From assembly GCA_013396995.1 (NCBI GenBank), contig VWZP01005794.1, positions 609,685-673,684 on the forward strand: a stretch of 64,000 nt of DNA, written 5' to 3'. This stretch comes from Dicaeum eximium (lineage: Eukaryota > Chordata > Aves > Passeriformes > Dicaeidae). Position numbers and translations under genes: made by a program. Shown here in pieces: positions 1 through 10,378 of the stretch; position 1 is the stretch's first letter; each line of letters opens with the position of its first letter. The notes beneath the pieces are model-generated. The model ran no database searches. It was not told the origin of the DNA and saw only the letters and a list, made by a program, of their open reading frames with translations.

Positions 1-883
1 CTAGTGGAGCTACGTGCTGGGCTTGTCATTTGTTTTCAACTCAGTAGGCCTTCTCTTTCCTGAGGCTTTGATCTTTTGCCAAATAACTCTGTTGATATCA
101 AGCTGATGGCTTTTCCACTGGACTTCTACTACAGGGCACACCAAATATTTTCCTCTTTTTTTTCTTTCCTGATTGCATTTTAACCTCTTTTATCTACCTT
201 TGTCAAAATGTTTAACAAATGGTAATTAGTATTCCAGAGCATTCCTTTCTCTGTGATAGTTTCCTTACCTTGCAAATGAATATATTCATGTACAAGATGG
301 TTACACCCAAGTTCATACAGTGAGGCTATGATGCATGTAGAAACTACAAGAACATGAATCCTGGTAGTGTCTCCTTACCTGACTCACTGCCCTGTCAATT
401 TTCATATTCTCAGGTGCCAGCAATCTCCACAGGTTCCTCAGTCTCTGAGTTTTCTTCTGATTCACTATTTTGAAGGATAGTCTGAAATACAGACTAGGGT
501 TTGTGCTCTAGTGAATAATGCTGATGGTTAAAGCTGATGTATTGTTTCCGTGTTTTTTTTAAGAGATAGGCACAATACAATTAATATGTATAATTACCTT
601 AGTCTAAGTGGCTTTGCCCCTGTCTTTACAGAAGAGCACCTGGAGGAGTTCAGCAGTGCCCAGGAGCGATGGTCCCTCCCTTGGACTGGAGCTTTTCCTC
701 AGTGATAGCTTTTCTTCAGTGATAGCTTTTCCTCAGTGATAGTTTTCCCTCCGTGATAGTTTTCCCTTAGCTGTCTTTGTATCAGTAGATAGATGGGGCA
801 ATGTGCATGATTTGTGTGAGTGCTCTAGCATGAAGTTTTCACTATGGCTTTTTGAAAAGATTGTGTCTTTTTATACACTGTAG
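1..883 (+). other. 3' part of an upstream ARHGEF10 intron
   Basis: This sequence precedes the first recognisable exon. It is AT-rich with no recognised gene. It holds a good acceptor-like site (pyrimidine tract and cag ending at 631) in front of an open stretch, and a 17-bp tandem repeat at 690-774. Both are listed separately. Confidence 0.7.
690..774. repeat. 17-bp minisatellite, about five units
   Basis: Five consecutive units begin at 690, 707, 724, 741 and 758. The unit reads roughly agcttttcctcagtgat. The first three are nearly identical; the fourth and fifth carry the variant agttttccc and the last is incomplete. Because 17 is not a multiple of three, each copy shifts any reading frame that crosses it. 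Confidence 0.9.
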
Positions 884-1000
884 CTTTCTCATGACCTAAC
901 GCGTTTAAAGGAGCATTATGAAAAAAAGATGAAAGATTTGATGTCAAACACTGTGGGAGCAGTAGAGATTCAGCAACTAAAGCAAAAACATGAGCTGAAG
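884..1000 (+). CDS. ARHGEF10: ARHGEF10 exon a: pre-DH linker
   Basis: The acceptor is ctgtag|ctttct and the donor aag|gtagtg; 117 bases, phase 0 to phase 0, residues 1-39. It reads LSHDLTRLKEHYEKKMK, then a stretch ending in QQLKQKHELK. The heptad-like, strongly charged sequence suggests a coiled coil. The paralogue ARHGEF10L has the related SPDLTRLKERY at the same place, which supports the frame. As a symmetric 39-codon exon it could be skipped without a frameshift. The exon that precedes it in the normal transcript is left of the window, or just possibly the open stretch at 632-718. Confidence 0.92.
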
Positions 1001-2157
1001 GTAGTGTAGTTGATCTTTGTAACTAGCTACATTTAAATAATTGCTTTTCCAACATAGAAAATGCTGTCTTTTATTAAGAGTTTGAAAAAGTAGACAATAA
1101 TTTGTTTGAAATGAATTCTGAATGTGCTGGATTTTTATTGTGCAGTCTTTAATGGAAGACTATGATATTGCTATACTCTTTAAAATGCTTGGTCAAGGAC
1201 CTTTTCTCATGCTTACTTTTAATGTTAAGTTTCAGAAAATGAGATAGGGCATTGTCTTTCCCTGATGACTGGTGCCCTTATCCCAAAGTGTGAGCCAGGT
1301 GTACAACCCTAGTGCCTCTCTGAGACCTTGGCTCCATGGGGCTAGCCTAGCCCTAGCTCTGCAGCCACACAGGATCAAATTTGGAGTCTCCCTGCTCTCC
1401 ATTCTGAATAGAACTGGTATGAAAAGATCGGGTTTTTGTGAAAAGCTTCAGTCTCAAACCCAGAAATTGCCTGATTGCACCAAGGCAGCTTTTTCTTGTG
1501 TTCTGACAGTAGTGGGGATTTTTTGTTATAGTGACATCTTGGGAAAGAAGTACAAAGCAGGGTATTTTAATAAACATTTTCCAGCAAAGCAAAATTTCTT
1601 TGGTGTTTTTTTGTTCCATGAAATTTCATTTGACTGTAGTAGTGTACTGTAAGATTACAGAATTCTTAATTAAATCAATGTATTTCTTCAATGAATGATT
1701 AGTTGTAACTTTTTCCTTCATAACAGTGTTTGTTTAAGAATATAGTTAATATATTACTGAGTCTAGGGGATTATCTTTAGGTCAGAAATACTTTGGAAGA
1801 ATTATTGGGAGACTGAAAGATGGACAAGACCTCTGGCCGTTAATGACCTGTGAGTAATAGGTATTTGTTCCATAAGATAACATCTGAGACTATTTAAAGT
1901 TTCTGTTTGAATGCAGAAGGGTTCTTTAAGCATATCTGCTCTTTTAGACTTGCATACAGTATTGCCATGAAGTAAGTCCTTGTCTCCAGTTTTTATTTTA
2001 TTTTGAAATACAGGAGCTTAGCTCTGAGCTTTCATGGTTCTCTCTGCTTATTATATATTTGTTTGACTTTGGACGATACTGATAGCCTGAAAGTGTGCGG
2101 GCTCAAATGTTTTCCTATTATTCACTGAACATGTAGACTATGTTTTTTATATTACAG
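1001..2157 (+). other. ARHGEF10 intron between exons a and b
   Basis: Ordinary AT-rich intron. Open frames around 1272-1652 on both strands overlap each other and resemble no family I know. I see no repeat element or RNA gene. Confidence 0.7.
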
Positions 2158-2272
2158 ATGCAAAAGCTTATGAGAGCTGCTAGAGAAGGTACCAAAGATG
2201 GACTTGAAAAGACAAAAGCAGCTGTGAAGAAGGGTCGTTCCTTCATTCGGACAAAATCTTTCATTTCTCAAG
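2158..2272 (+). CDS. ARHGEF10: ARHGEF10 exon b: basic linker before DH
   Basis: The acceptor is attacag|atgcaa and the donor caag|gtacat; 115 bases, phase 0 in and phase 1 out, residues 40-77 plus one base. It encodes MQKLMRAAREGTKDGLEKT followed by KKGRSFIRTKSF, a very basic segment typical of ARHGEF10/10L. The TKDGLEKT core is shared with the paralogue. The exon happens to begin with ATG, but this is an internal methionine. The serine/threonine residues next to the basic run (GRSF, RTKS) could be phosphorylation sites; that is inference. Confidence 0.96.
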
Positions 2273-4680
2273 GTACATGCTATTTACACTGTTTCTCTTT
2301 TTTACATTCTACATTCTTTTTTACATAGTAATTTCTGAGAAAGAAGATGAATGGTCTAGCAAATTTTTGCAGTGGGAGCTGAGAGCTGGATGCAAGAAAT
2401 CAGATATATATCAAAAATGTATGGTATAAGATTCAGTTCAGGTAACAGTATGGTCAATGCAGTATGGTCTTGAGCAGTTTTTTTCTGTTTGAGTCAAGAA
2501 CCTGAGTGACCTGAGGACCACAGAGAAGTGATCTAGGTACTGGTAGATGGGAGTATGGAAGTGATGTTAAGTTACTGTTGTGGTGTAACCCCAGCCAGCA
2601 GCCAAGCCCCACACAGCCACTCGCTCGCTCCCCTACCACCAGGATTGGGGACACAATTAGAAGGGTAAGAGTGAGAACTTGTGGGTTGAGATAAAGACAG
2701 TTTAATAGTGAACATAAAAGCCACACACAAGCAAAGAAAGACAAGGAACTAGTTTACTGCTTCCCAAGGGCTGGCAGGTGCTTATCCATCTCCAGGAGAG
2801 CAGGGTCCCATTACACACAGTGGTTATTTGGAACACCAATGCCGTGACTCTGAATGTTCCCTCCCCTTACTCCTCTATCTTCCCACCTTATATACTGAGC
2901 AGGATGTCATATGGTCTGGAATATACTTTTAGTCATTTTGTGTGACCTGTCCTGGCTGTGTCTCCTCCCAACCTCCCATGCACTTCACCAGCATGGCAGT
3001 ATGAAAAGCAGAAAAGGCCTCGGCTCTGTGTAAACCCTGTCCAGCAATAACAGAAACGTCTCTGGATTATCAACCCTGTGTCCAGCACAAATCCAGAATG
3101 TAGCTCCGTACTAGCCACTGTGAAGAAAATTAATTCTACCCCAGTCAAAATCAGGACAGTTACTAAGTCTGTCCAAGTCTCTCTATCAAATAACTCTTGA
3201 ATGTCAGGAGAATGTGCTGTTAAAGACATGGTTTTCAATGGAGAAGTAGTTGACTATTTTAAAAAGTTCATCACTGGTGAGGAGTAATGCTTTCCGTGCT
3301 TAAGAGTGAAAGTAGGGGAAAAGGCTGTACTGCTTAATCAGTTTTATGATTTTCAATGAAAGCTGAATTTGGGTTGGGAAAACCGAAAGTGATGTAAAAT
3401 CAAAAAAGCCACAGAAGTATTTGTGTTCTTTCTGTCGCTGTGTGCAAGTGACAGTCCTTTGTCATGAGCCGTGGCAGCAGCTGTCCACAGGTAATTTTTT
3501 CAAGAGACAGGTGGTAGTAAATGAAACTAGTTTCTTTTTCAGGATAAGTCTGAGAGATAGTGTATCTTTCTGCTTAAGTTTCTGCCCAACTAATTAAATG
3601 TTAGTAACTTCAGAGCTTTTAAAACTACAATTTTAGGAAGCTAAAACCACAAGGCTGGAACAAAAGATTTGTATTGAGAGAGGTAACAAAGTTGCTGTTT
3701 GGGCCAAGACACATCTTGCGTCTCTGTCATGACCTCTGACTGCTTCTCAATTTACCTAATTCGTAGATTGAATACAGAAAGGTATACAAAATGAAGTGTT
3801 CAAAGTGTATCCTCAACTTCTTGCAGTTGAACAGATGAAAATTACCTGCAGGGCAGTGTTACAATGGACCTGGCATTCCTTCTTACATTTCTAGAGATTA
3901 GGTTGCAGACACAGTTGATCTATGGATGGCTAAATCCCATAACCACTTTCCAAATCAACATCGAGCTAGTGAAAAATTTGTTAACTAAACTCACAAGTTT
4001 CTCTCAGCCATCAGATCTGCTTTTTCTCTTTTTGTTCTAAGACAGTTTCTCATACTCTTCTTTCTTGCTATCTCCTTTCCTCGTGTCTGCTTGTTTGGCT
4101 GGCTGTGTACTGCCACCTATCAGTGCACTTCGGTGGTGCTTTTTCAGTAAAATTTATACCCACAGAGCAGTGCAGAATCCCTCACTCCTTTCTGATGAAA
4201 GCAAACATTTTGTTTAATTTGGCTACTTTAGTTCAGCTATAGAAGGGTGTATGGAATTTTTTTTTTAGCCAGATTATAAAATGGATGTTTTCAGTTTCTT
4301 CCCAGGGATCATTTATTTTAAAACTGCTGTCCCTGGAGCTGTAGTGCTTTAACCCAAGTTATCACGTCCTGCCCTCTGGTCAGCCCCATTCTCCTGGCTG
4401 AGAGGAGGGAGTAGAGGTCAAGCAAAAGATGCTTAGGCTGCTTGCAGCTGTGGGATATTAGGATGCCTTTGAAAGGTGTTCTGTATTAGAGTGCCTCTTG
4501 GTGGTAGCATTTATGTGATTTCACAGATGATACTGAAGTGCTGGGAAATTTCCTTTGTTGGTAAGTGAAAATTTATAATTTCTGTGCTCGAATGATAGTG
4601 TTTGCTTTTTTGGTTTTGTTTTGCTTTTTTCTTCTTTCAGTCCACATGTAAAAGCTGATATTGTGGTTATTTATTTGTAG
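2273..4680 (+). other. ARHGEF10 intron between exons b and c, with a solo LTR
   Basis: The main content is the retroviral solo LTR at 2576-3158. The rest (3164-4680) is unannotated intron with an ordinary pyrimidine tract before the acceptor at 4680. Confidence 0.75.
2576..3158 (-). mobile_element. Solo LTR of an ERVL-like endogenous retrovirus
   Basis: A 583-bp element starts TGTTGTGG and ends CAGGACA on the plus strand. It is flanked by the perfect 5-bp duplication gttac (2571-2575 and 3159-3163). The sequence matches a widespread avian ERVL-type LTR that I recognise by its body. Its sense is the minus strand: a TATA box (tatataa) lies at 2894-2888 and an attaaa polyadenylation-type signal at 2706-2701 downstream of it. 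No gag, pol or env sequence flanks it, so it is a recombined solo LTR. It lies antisense to the host gene. Open frames inside it on the minus strand (for example 2933-3238) are incidental. Confidence 0.88.
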
Positions 4681-4793
4681 ATCATAGATCATCTTGTCTG
4701 GAAGAAGAAGAGCTAAATTTATTTATTGATGTGGACTGTATGCATACAGAAGCAATTATGACTCCTATGCCTGAAGGATTGTCACAGCAGCAG
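4681..4793 (+). CDS. ARHGEF10: ARHGEF10 exon c: acidic linker into DH
   Basis: The acceptor is tttgtag|atcata and the donor cagcagcag|gtagta; 113 bases, phase 1 in and phase 0 out, residues 78-115. The split codon gives Asp, then HRSSCLEEEELNLFIDVDC, and the exon ends TPMPEGLSQQQ. The acidic EEEE run followed by LFIDVDC and the MPEGLS motif are characteristic of ARHGEF10. Exons b and c are each asymmetric, so they must be spliced together to hold the frame. Confidence 0.96.
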
Positions 4794-5819
4794 GTAGTAT
4801 GCTTTGGGAAATGTGGTCTTCTGCTTTTTTTTCTCCCCTTCTGCTCTGCACCAATGGCTCTTAGGTGCCTTTGATCTTCAAACATATTGGCATTTTACTT
4901 AAATGAACATCAAATTCAGAACTGAATAAGTAGTTTTTGAAAATTTGTGTGTGTGCAGGTAGTTGTATCAGTCCTGAATTCACCCAGAGGTGCAAAAGGG
5001 TTTGCATTATAAAATTATCTATAAGAACTATATTGTTTTGCTACCTGAGCACTTAAACTAAATGTGATGGCTTTGAATGAAAAAAAAAGAAGAGTGTTCA
5101 AACATTTTTATTGAACCAGAAAACATTGTTCCAGGTGCTCTGGGATTTTCATTTTAAATGTAGAGAATATCCTGCATGCTCTTTGAATCTAAAGGTTTTT
5201 CTTGGTTAAAAAAATCATCCCCAGTAAAGTCAAGTCTACAGAAGAATTCATTTTGCTGATGTCCACCTCAAACTGTATAGTCACTGTGGAAATAACTTAA
5301 AAATACTGAAATCAGTATCAGTTAAGAAATTTTGGCTGAAAATAAATCCCTTGGGTTTATGTTACTGTATTGTTATGACAACTAATAACTGTATGAGAGT
5401 TTTTAGCTTCTTGTGGTGTCAACTCATGAGTTAGTTGGCCAGTACCTTAAGAAAATGAGCAAAAAATGAAACAAGGGGGCAATTGAGGAGAGGGCTCTAT
5501 ATTTTTGGGATTTTTGCTTTGCTTTGTTTTACCTTTTACTTGGGTGAGGTTTACTTTTCTTTTGTGTTTAACACAGTGAATTGCTAATCTTGTAACAAAG
5601 CAGCTATCAAACTGTGTTCCATTACTGTAAGATTTTATTCCAATATGAGATTTCAGCATCAGTCTGAATGCTCTTCCCTTCTTTCCAAATAGGAATTTGA
5701 GTTTCACTGGGCTGGTTTTGTACAAATAAGTTTACCCTCTTTTGCAAAAAACCCCAGAGTGCTTGTAGTTTGGAACAAACTGGTGATAGTTATGTAAGTC
5801 ATGACAAATATTGCTCGTC

Positions 5820-6990
5820 TGCCCAGGAGGAGCTGTCAAAGTGGGCAGGAATGGAGTTAGGAAAGCCAAAGCACAGTTGGAGCTAGTGAGGTTTGAGGAG
5901 CAACAGTAAAGAGGTTCTGATGTACATTGGCAATAAAGGAAGCTGAGAAAAACATGATACACCACCTGATGGGGCACAGACCTAGTGATAAAGGGTCAAA
6001 ACTGTGCCACCTTTGCCTCAGGTTTTACTGGTGAGACTTGTCCTCAGGACTCAGCCCATGAGCCCAGAGGCAGGTCTGATGAAGCCTAATCTGCAGGTGG
6101 GGGAGTTGAGGCCATTTGGATGTAGAGGTGTTTGTGGGACCAGATGGGATGGATATAAGGATGCTGTGGGTAAGGCCTTTCTCAGTTATCTAAGATCTCA
6201 GTGATCAGAAGACTGGGAAGAAGCGTCACACTCTGATCCACAAGAAGGAGAATTGAGCCTGGCCTCACCTCTGTCCCAGCAAAAGTGATGGAGCACATGC
6301 TTTTTGGGAGCTGTGTCTGTGTTCAGTAGGACAGGAGGGTGACTGGGGGAAAATCAGCATAGATGGACCACAGTCATTTGTGCATGACCAGCTTGAGCCT
6401 CTTTGAAGTGACTGAGGGGAGAGATGACTGTGGTGACTTTGTGGGCAGAGGGGAGCAAAGTGTGTTACTTACCTCTGCCTTCACAGGGCTTTCAGCTGTC
6501 TCCTGAAGTGTTCCTGTGCTGTAGGTGGGACACAGTCTGTATGGGTGCACTAAAAGGTGGGTGGCAGAGAGGAGAGGACGCCACGCTCAGTGAGTCCGTG
6601 AAGAGCAGTGTGTGGTCAGTGTTAGTGCTGTCCCTCAGGAGCAGGCACAGCCTCTGGCATTTAAAGCCTGTATGAATAATCTGGATGGCAGCTGCAGTGC
6701 ACATCTGGAGGTGATGCCAAACTGGAGGGGTGCAGCAGCTGTGTGGGGGAGGTTGGTTGCTGGTCAGCAGGGCTCTGGTGGGCTGGGGTGCACAGAAACA
6801 CTGCAGCAGTTTGGGGGGGACCAGCTGTGGGAAGGGGTCACAGCCCTGGTTGTCCCAGGCCAGGGCCCCCTTCCAGCCCGGCTGCCCTGTCACAGCAGAG
6901 CTGCTCTGTGGACGTGCTGGCTTCAAACAGCAGGTGGCACGATGGCTTCTCTTTAAATCCTGGTGCCTGCAAGTACTGGGGCTGGGGCTC
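5820..6990 (+). mobile_element. Decayed CR1 LINE fragment (ORF2, reverse transcriptase region)
   Basis: Several stretches follow avian CR1 ORF2 in the right order. They are aaagccaaagcacagttgga near 5868, the ctttgcctcaggttttactgg segment near 6012, gtgggaccagatgggat at 6135, aaagtgatggagcaca at 6282, the caggagggtgactgggg segment near 6330, and aataatctggatggcagc with gatgccaaactgg at 6675-6727. Many indels and stops break the frame, so it is non-functional. The region is visibly more GC-rich than the surrounding intron. Boundaries are approximate. Open frames here (for example 6492-6992 on the minus strand) are by-products of the GC-rich repeat. Confidence 0.82.
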
Positions 6991-8089
6991 ATATCTATTG
7001 CAATAACCTGAAGCCACTGCTAAGATTCTTTTTGTGTACTATAGAGCCTGAAATTTTTATTTCTACAGATGTTTATTATTTTCAGAAGAATTAACTATGA
7101 CTAAAAGTAGGATTAGTATTCTTCACCAGAGCCACTGATCGGCTGTACCAAATAAGACACTGCTAAATCCATTCTAAACACAGATTAGACACAACTAATT
7201 TTACTGTATATATCTTAAGCAAAGCCTCAGATAAGTTTGAGGTCCTCCTTTGAAATGCCAGTACCTGAAAGAAAATTCACATAACCTGCATTTAATAATG
7301 CAAAGTACAAGTGTGGAGAATTTAAAAGCAGTGATGGTGGAGGAGGCAGGAGGCTGTGGGGTTCTGGAGCAGAAAGAAGCAAGCCTAAGATTTGAGTTTC
7401 ATGATTGTTTAGCCAGCTTAAAGTAGCAAAATGAGCAGGTTTTACTTCTCTTGTAGTTATAGAAAGTGGTTGGATCCTAGCCCTGTGCTGTCTTTTCCCT
7501 CACAGTCCCCATTTTGAAAACTCTGGGGTGAGGTGGATTAGGAAATGGATTTGGGTGAAAACAAATCTTTAAAACCAACAAGAAATCTAATTGATGGCAA
7601 GAAGCTTAAATTCTAAACCAGATTGGTTCTGCAGTCCTTCATGTCCTGCTACCTGCATGTACATACAAAGTGCATTTCAGCTGAATTACAGAAACAGAAG
7701 GTGGAGAAGGAGGTGGAATAAATAGACTGTAGTTTAACGTGAAATATGGTAGCTTTTCCTGAAGCTCTTACAACTCTCTCAATGCATATAAATATAGATA
7801 ACACGGGGGTTTTCACTTATGCATGGTAATGCCCAAAAGAGAATGCTGGTTTAGATACTTTCTCAGTGGTATAATTTGTATGGTCTTAACTTTAAAAGGC
7901 AAGTAGTATTTTCTTGTTTGCCCTTCATGTTGCTCCTAATAAAATGATAAAACCTACTAAAAAATAAAATTTAGGACTGTTTTTTGAAAACTTGTTACCT
8001 ATTTTGTTGTAGCAAATCACTGAAGTAGTCAACATCATCTTATACCTATGATTGTTTCCATTAATAGCTACATATATACATTTAAGGTG

Positions 8090-8205
8090 CTTAGGATTAT
8101 GGAATATCTTATTTGGAAGATCATTAGGATCATTGAAGTCCAACTCCTGGCCCTGCACAGGACAGCCCTAAAAATTGCACCAGGTGCCTGAGAGCATTGT
8201 TAAAT
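8090..8205 (-). mobile_element. Short CR1 3'-end fragment
   Basis: The sequence around gaagtccaactcctggccct and the following gcacaggacagcccta is the reverse complement of the CR1 3' region. The terminal repeat at the low-coordinate end is degraded. About 115 bp remain. Confidence 0.7.
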
Positions 8206-8498
8206 GCCAAAGTCAAAACACAAGTTGCAAAATTAAAGCTTGGAATTACAACAGTCAGAAAAAAATTACAGATATTGATACAATAATTGTTATGTTCTTT
8301 AAAATAAGTAGTTTTAGCGTAATAGTAAATTTAATGACGTTTGAAGAGGTACAGTATTATTTTATTGCAGTTCCAGTATTGAAATTGCTTTGTATTTCTT
8401 TTGTTTTATTAATGTGAGAATTTTATCATCATCATTTCCAACTATAATGAATGTATTACCTGATTAGAGCTTTGGACAAAACTTTGTTGTTTCAACAG

Positions 8499-8576
8499 GT
8501 TGTGAGAAGGTATATTTTGGGCTCTGTAGTTGATAGTGAGAAGAATTACGTGGATGCTCTCAAAAGAATCCTGGAG
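8499..8576 (+). CDS. ARHGEF10: ARHGEF10 exon d: start of DH domain (CR1 helix)
   Basis: The acceptor is ttcaacag|gttgtg and the donor ctggag|gtacct; 78 bases, phase 0 to 0, residues 116-141. It encodes VVRRYILGSVVDSEKNYVDA and the following LKRILE. This is conserved region 1 of the Dbl homology fold. The glutamate in SEKNY (residue 129) is the position that in Dbl proteins contacts switch I of the GTPase. It is intact here, so catalytic activity is expected. Confidence 0.97.
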
Positions 8577-8804
8577 GTACCTTAATATCTTTTGCATTTT
8601 AAAATTTTGAATATTTGAAAAATAATCATTAAAGATCATTAAAGAATCTGTCATATGACTAACACAGATTTTGCTACATATGCTTCATGCCAAATGTTCA
8701 GTGATTTTGTGTGTGTGTGTAGTGTTGCATAAATTTGTTTTTCTGCTTATAAAAGTCCATTTTTTTGTTTGTTTAAATCAGTTTGCTTTTTTTTTTTCCC
8801 ACAG

Positions 8805-8984
8805 CAATATGAGAAGCCCCTTTCAGATATGGAACCAAAATTACTGAGTGAAAGAAAACTTAAAATGGTCTTTTATCGAATTAAAGAAATTCTTCAGTGC
8901 CATTCGATGTTTCAGATTGCGCTGGCGAGTCGTGTATCTGAGTGGGACTCTGTTGAGATGATTGGTGATGTCTTTGTTGCTTCA
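8805..8984 (+). CDS. ARHGEF10: ARHGEF10 exon e: DH domain, middle part
   Basis: A long T-rich tract precedes the acceptor ccacag|caatat; the donor is gcttca|gtaagc. 180 bases, phase 0 to 0, residues 142-201. It contains KLLSERKLKMVFYRIKEIL, the helix with LQCHSMFQIAL, and the ending SVEMIGDVFVAS. These match the helical core between conserved regions 1 and 2 of the DH domain. The preceding intron is only 228 bp and holds nothing except a short GT run near 8709-8720. Confidence 0.97.
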
Positions 8985-10261
8985 GTAAGCAAATGTGTCA
9001 GAACAGATAATCTCTTTTTATTTTAGTCTTGTTTTTCCATCTCCATATCTTTCTAACTTAGCTGCTTTATTCCCATGTTCTCCAATGCCTGTGGCAACTG
9101 TCAGAGTATGCATGTACTATCCTGGTAAGGAAACTGACACCAACACATGTCTTCAGCTTGGTTGGCAGATGTGAAAGGATTGTTAGAAAAGTTTTCAGGC
9201 TTTGATTAGTCTTTCAGACATTTAAGTAAACAGTTTATTTTCATAAGAAATTAGAGATTCACAAACCCACCGAAATTAAGGTGAGACTGAGGCTTGGCAT
9301 CTCGTAAAAAATGGGTAGTCATACCTAGTAGTGTGCAAGTGGAAAGAAACCACAGTAGGTCATGTCCTGAATTCCTGAGTTTGAACTGAGATGGAGCACT
9401 GATAAAGAGTATTTGTAAAACCCTATTCCATCATTAATGGAAGTCCATTCAGTAAAAGACAATTAGCTACTGCTTTAAATTAGAGAAAACAAGAAATGGC
9501 CTTGGTTGATAGAAAGACCTTGTTCACCATGAAAGTGTGGCTCGAAGAGACTGCCTGCCTTCTGGCTTGAATGCTTTGTTTTATTGCCACCCAGGTGCTG
9601 GAAATCACCACCTTTTCATGCCTGCTGTAGGAGAGCTGGGATCTGATCACAGTTCACCCAAAATGAAATAGTTACTAAAGATTTGTTGTTCAAAGCAAAC
9701 CTGCCTTGTTGTGACTGAAGCAAGTTAGTAGTCTTAATGAGACCAGCTCTGCAAAAGAGAGGGATAAAATTATCAAGAAGTCAATGGGTGGTGATCTTAC
9801 CATTCCCATGACTGTTTGCAGGCCACACAATCTGTCTGCTTTTTTTGATAAGTTCTTAATAGCTGAAGTCAGGGTGTGAAAGCCCTCAGACTTTGCTGGT
9901 TCACTTAATCTGGAAGACAGGTAGTGAGATGATCAGGATCTCAGCTCTCATTTTGCATCTCAGTGGATGCCCTTTGATTGCCCATAGTCTTCAGGCTTTG
10001 CCCCAGAGTTCTAGCCAAGATGAAGCAATTTCTGTAACTACATTTCTTGTAATTCACAGCTATTGTATCTTTCTGTTTCCAGCCTGTCTTCTGCAGAAAG
10101 ATTATTTTGGGTATTACCAGTATTTCTGTATATCCAGCAAACAGATAGGCCAAGCAAAGCCCTTAGTTCTGAGCAAGTCCCTAACAGCTAGAGGTCTATA
10201 CAGCTCTGCTGGCAGAGGTCTTTTGTATTTTTAGTTAGGATTTGCCCTTTTTTCTTTTCAG
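8985..10261 (+). other. ARHGEF10 intron between exons e and f
   Basis: No repeat family or RNA gene recognised. An open frame at 9893-10234 runs up to the acceptor but shows no known domain. Confidence 0.7.
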
Positions 10262-10378
10262 TTTTCTAAATCGATGGTATTGGATGCATACAGTGAATAC
10301 GTAAACAACTTCAGTACAGCAGTTGGGATTCTCAAGAAATCTTGTGCCACCAAACCTGCCTTTTTAGACTTCTTAAAG
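10262..10378 (+). CDS. ARHGEF10: ARHGEF10 exon f: DH domain
   Basis: The acceptor is tcttttcag|ttttct and the donor ttaaag|gttagt; 117 bases, phase 0 to 0, residues 202-240. It begins FSKSMVLDAYSEYVNNFSTA and ends CATKPAFLDFLK. The Y..Y..N spacing is the usual DH segment in which the GEF core helix bends. It is collinear with the known family without a gap. Confidence 0.97.

Larger units (their letters stand above)
4794..8498 (+). other. ARHGEF10 intron between exons c and d
   Basis: Contains a decayed CR1 ORF2 copy (5820-6990, plus strand) and a short CR1 3' fragment (8090-8205, minus strand). 4794-5800 and 7000-8080 show nothing I can name. Confidence 0.75.

Noticed and set aside
2933..3238. 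A 101-codon minus-strand open frame
   Set aside because: It falls mostly inside the solo LTR, which does not encode protein.
6492..6992. A 166-codon open frame on the minus strand, with overlapping plus-strand frames at 6424-7011
   Set aside because: It lies within the GC-rich CR1 ORF2 remnant, which runs in the opposite sense; no domain is seen, and such blocks produce long chance frames.
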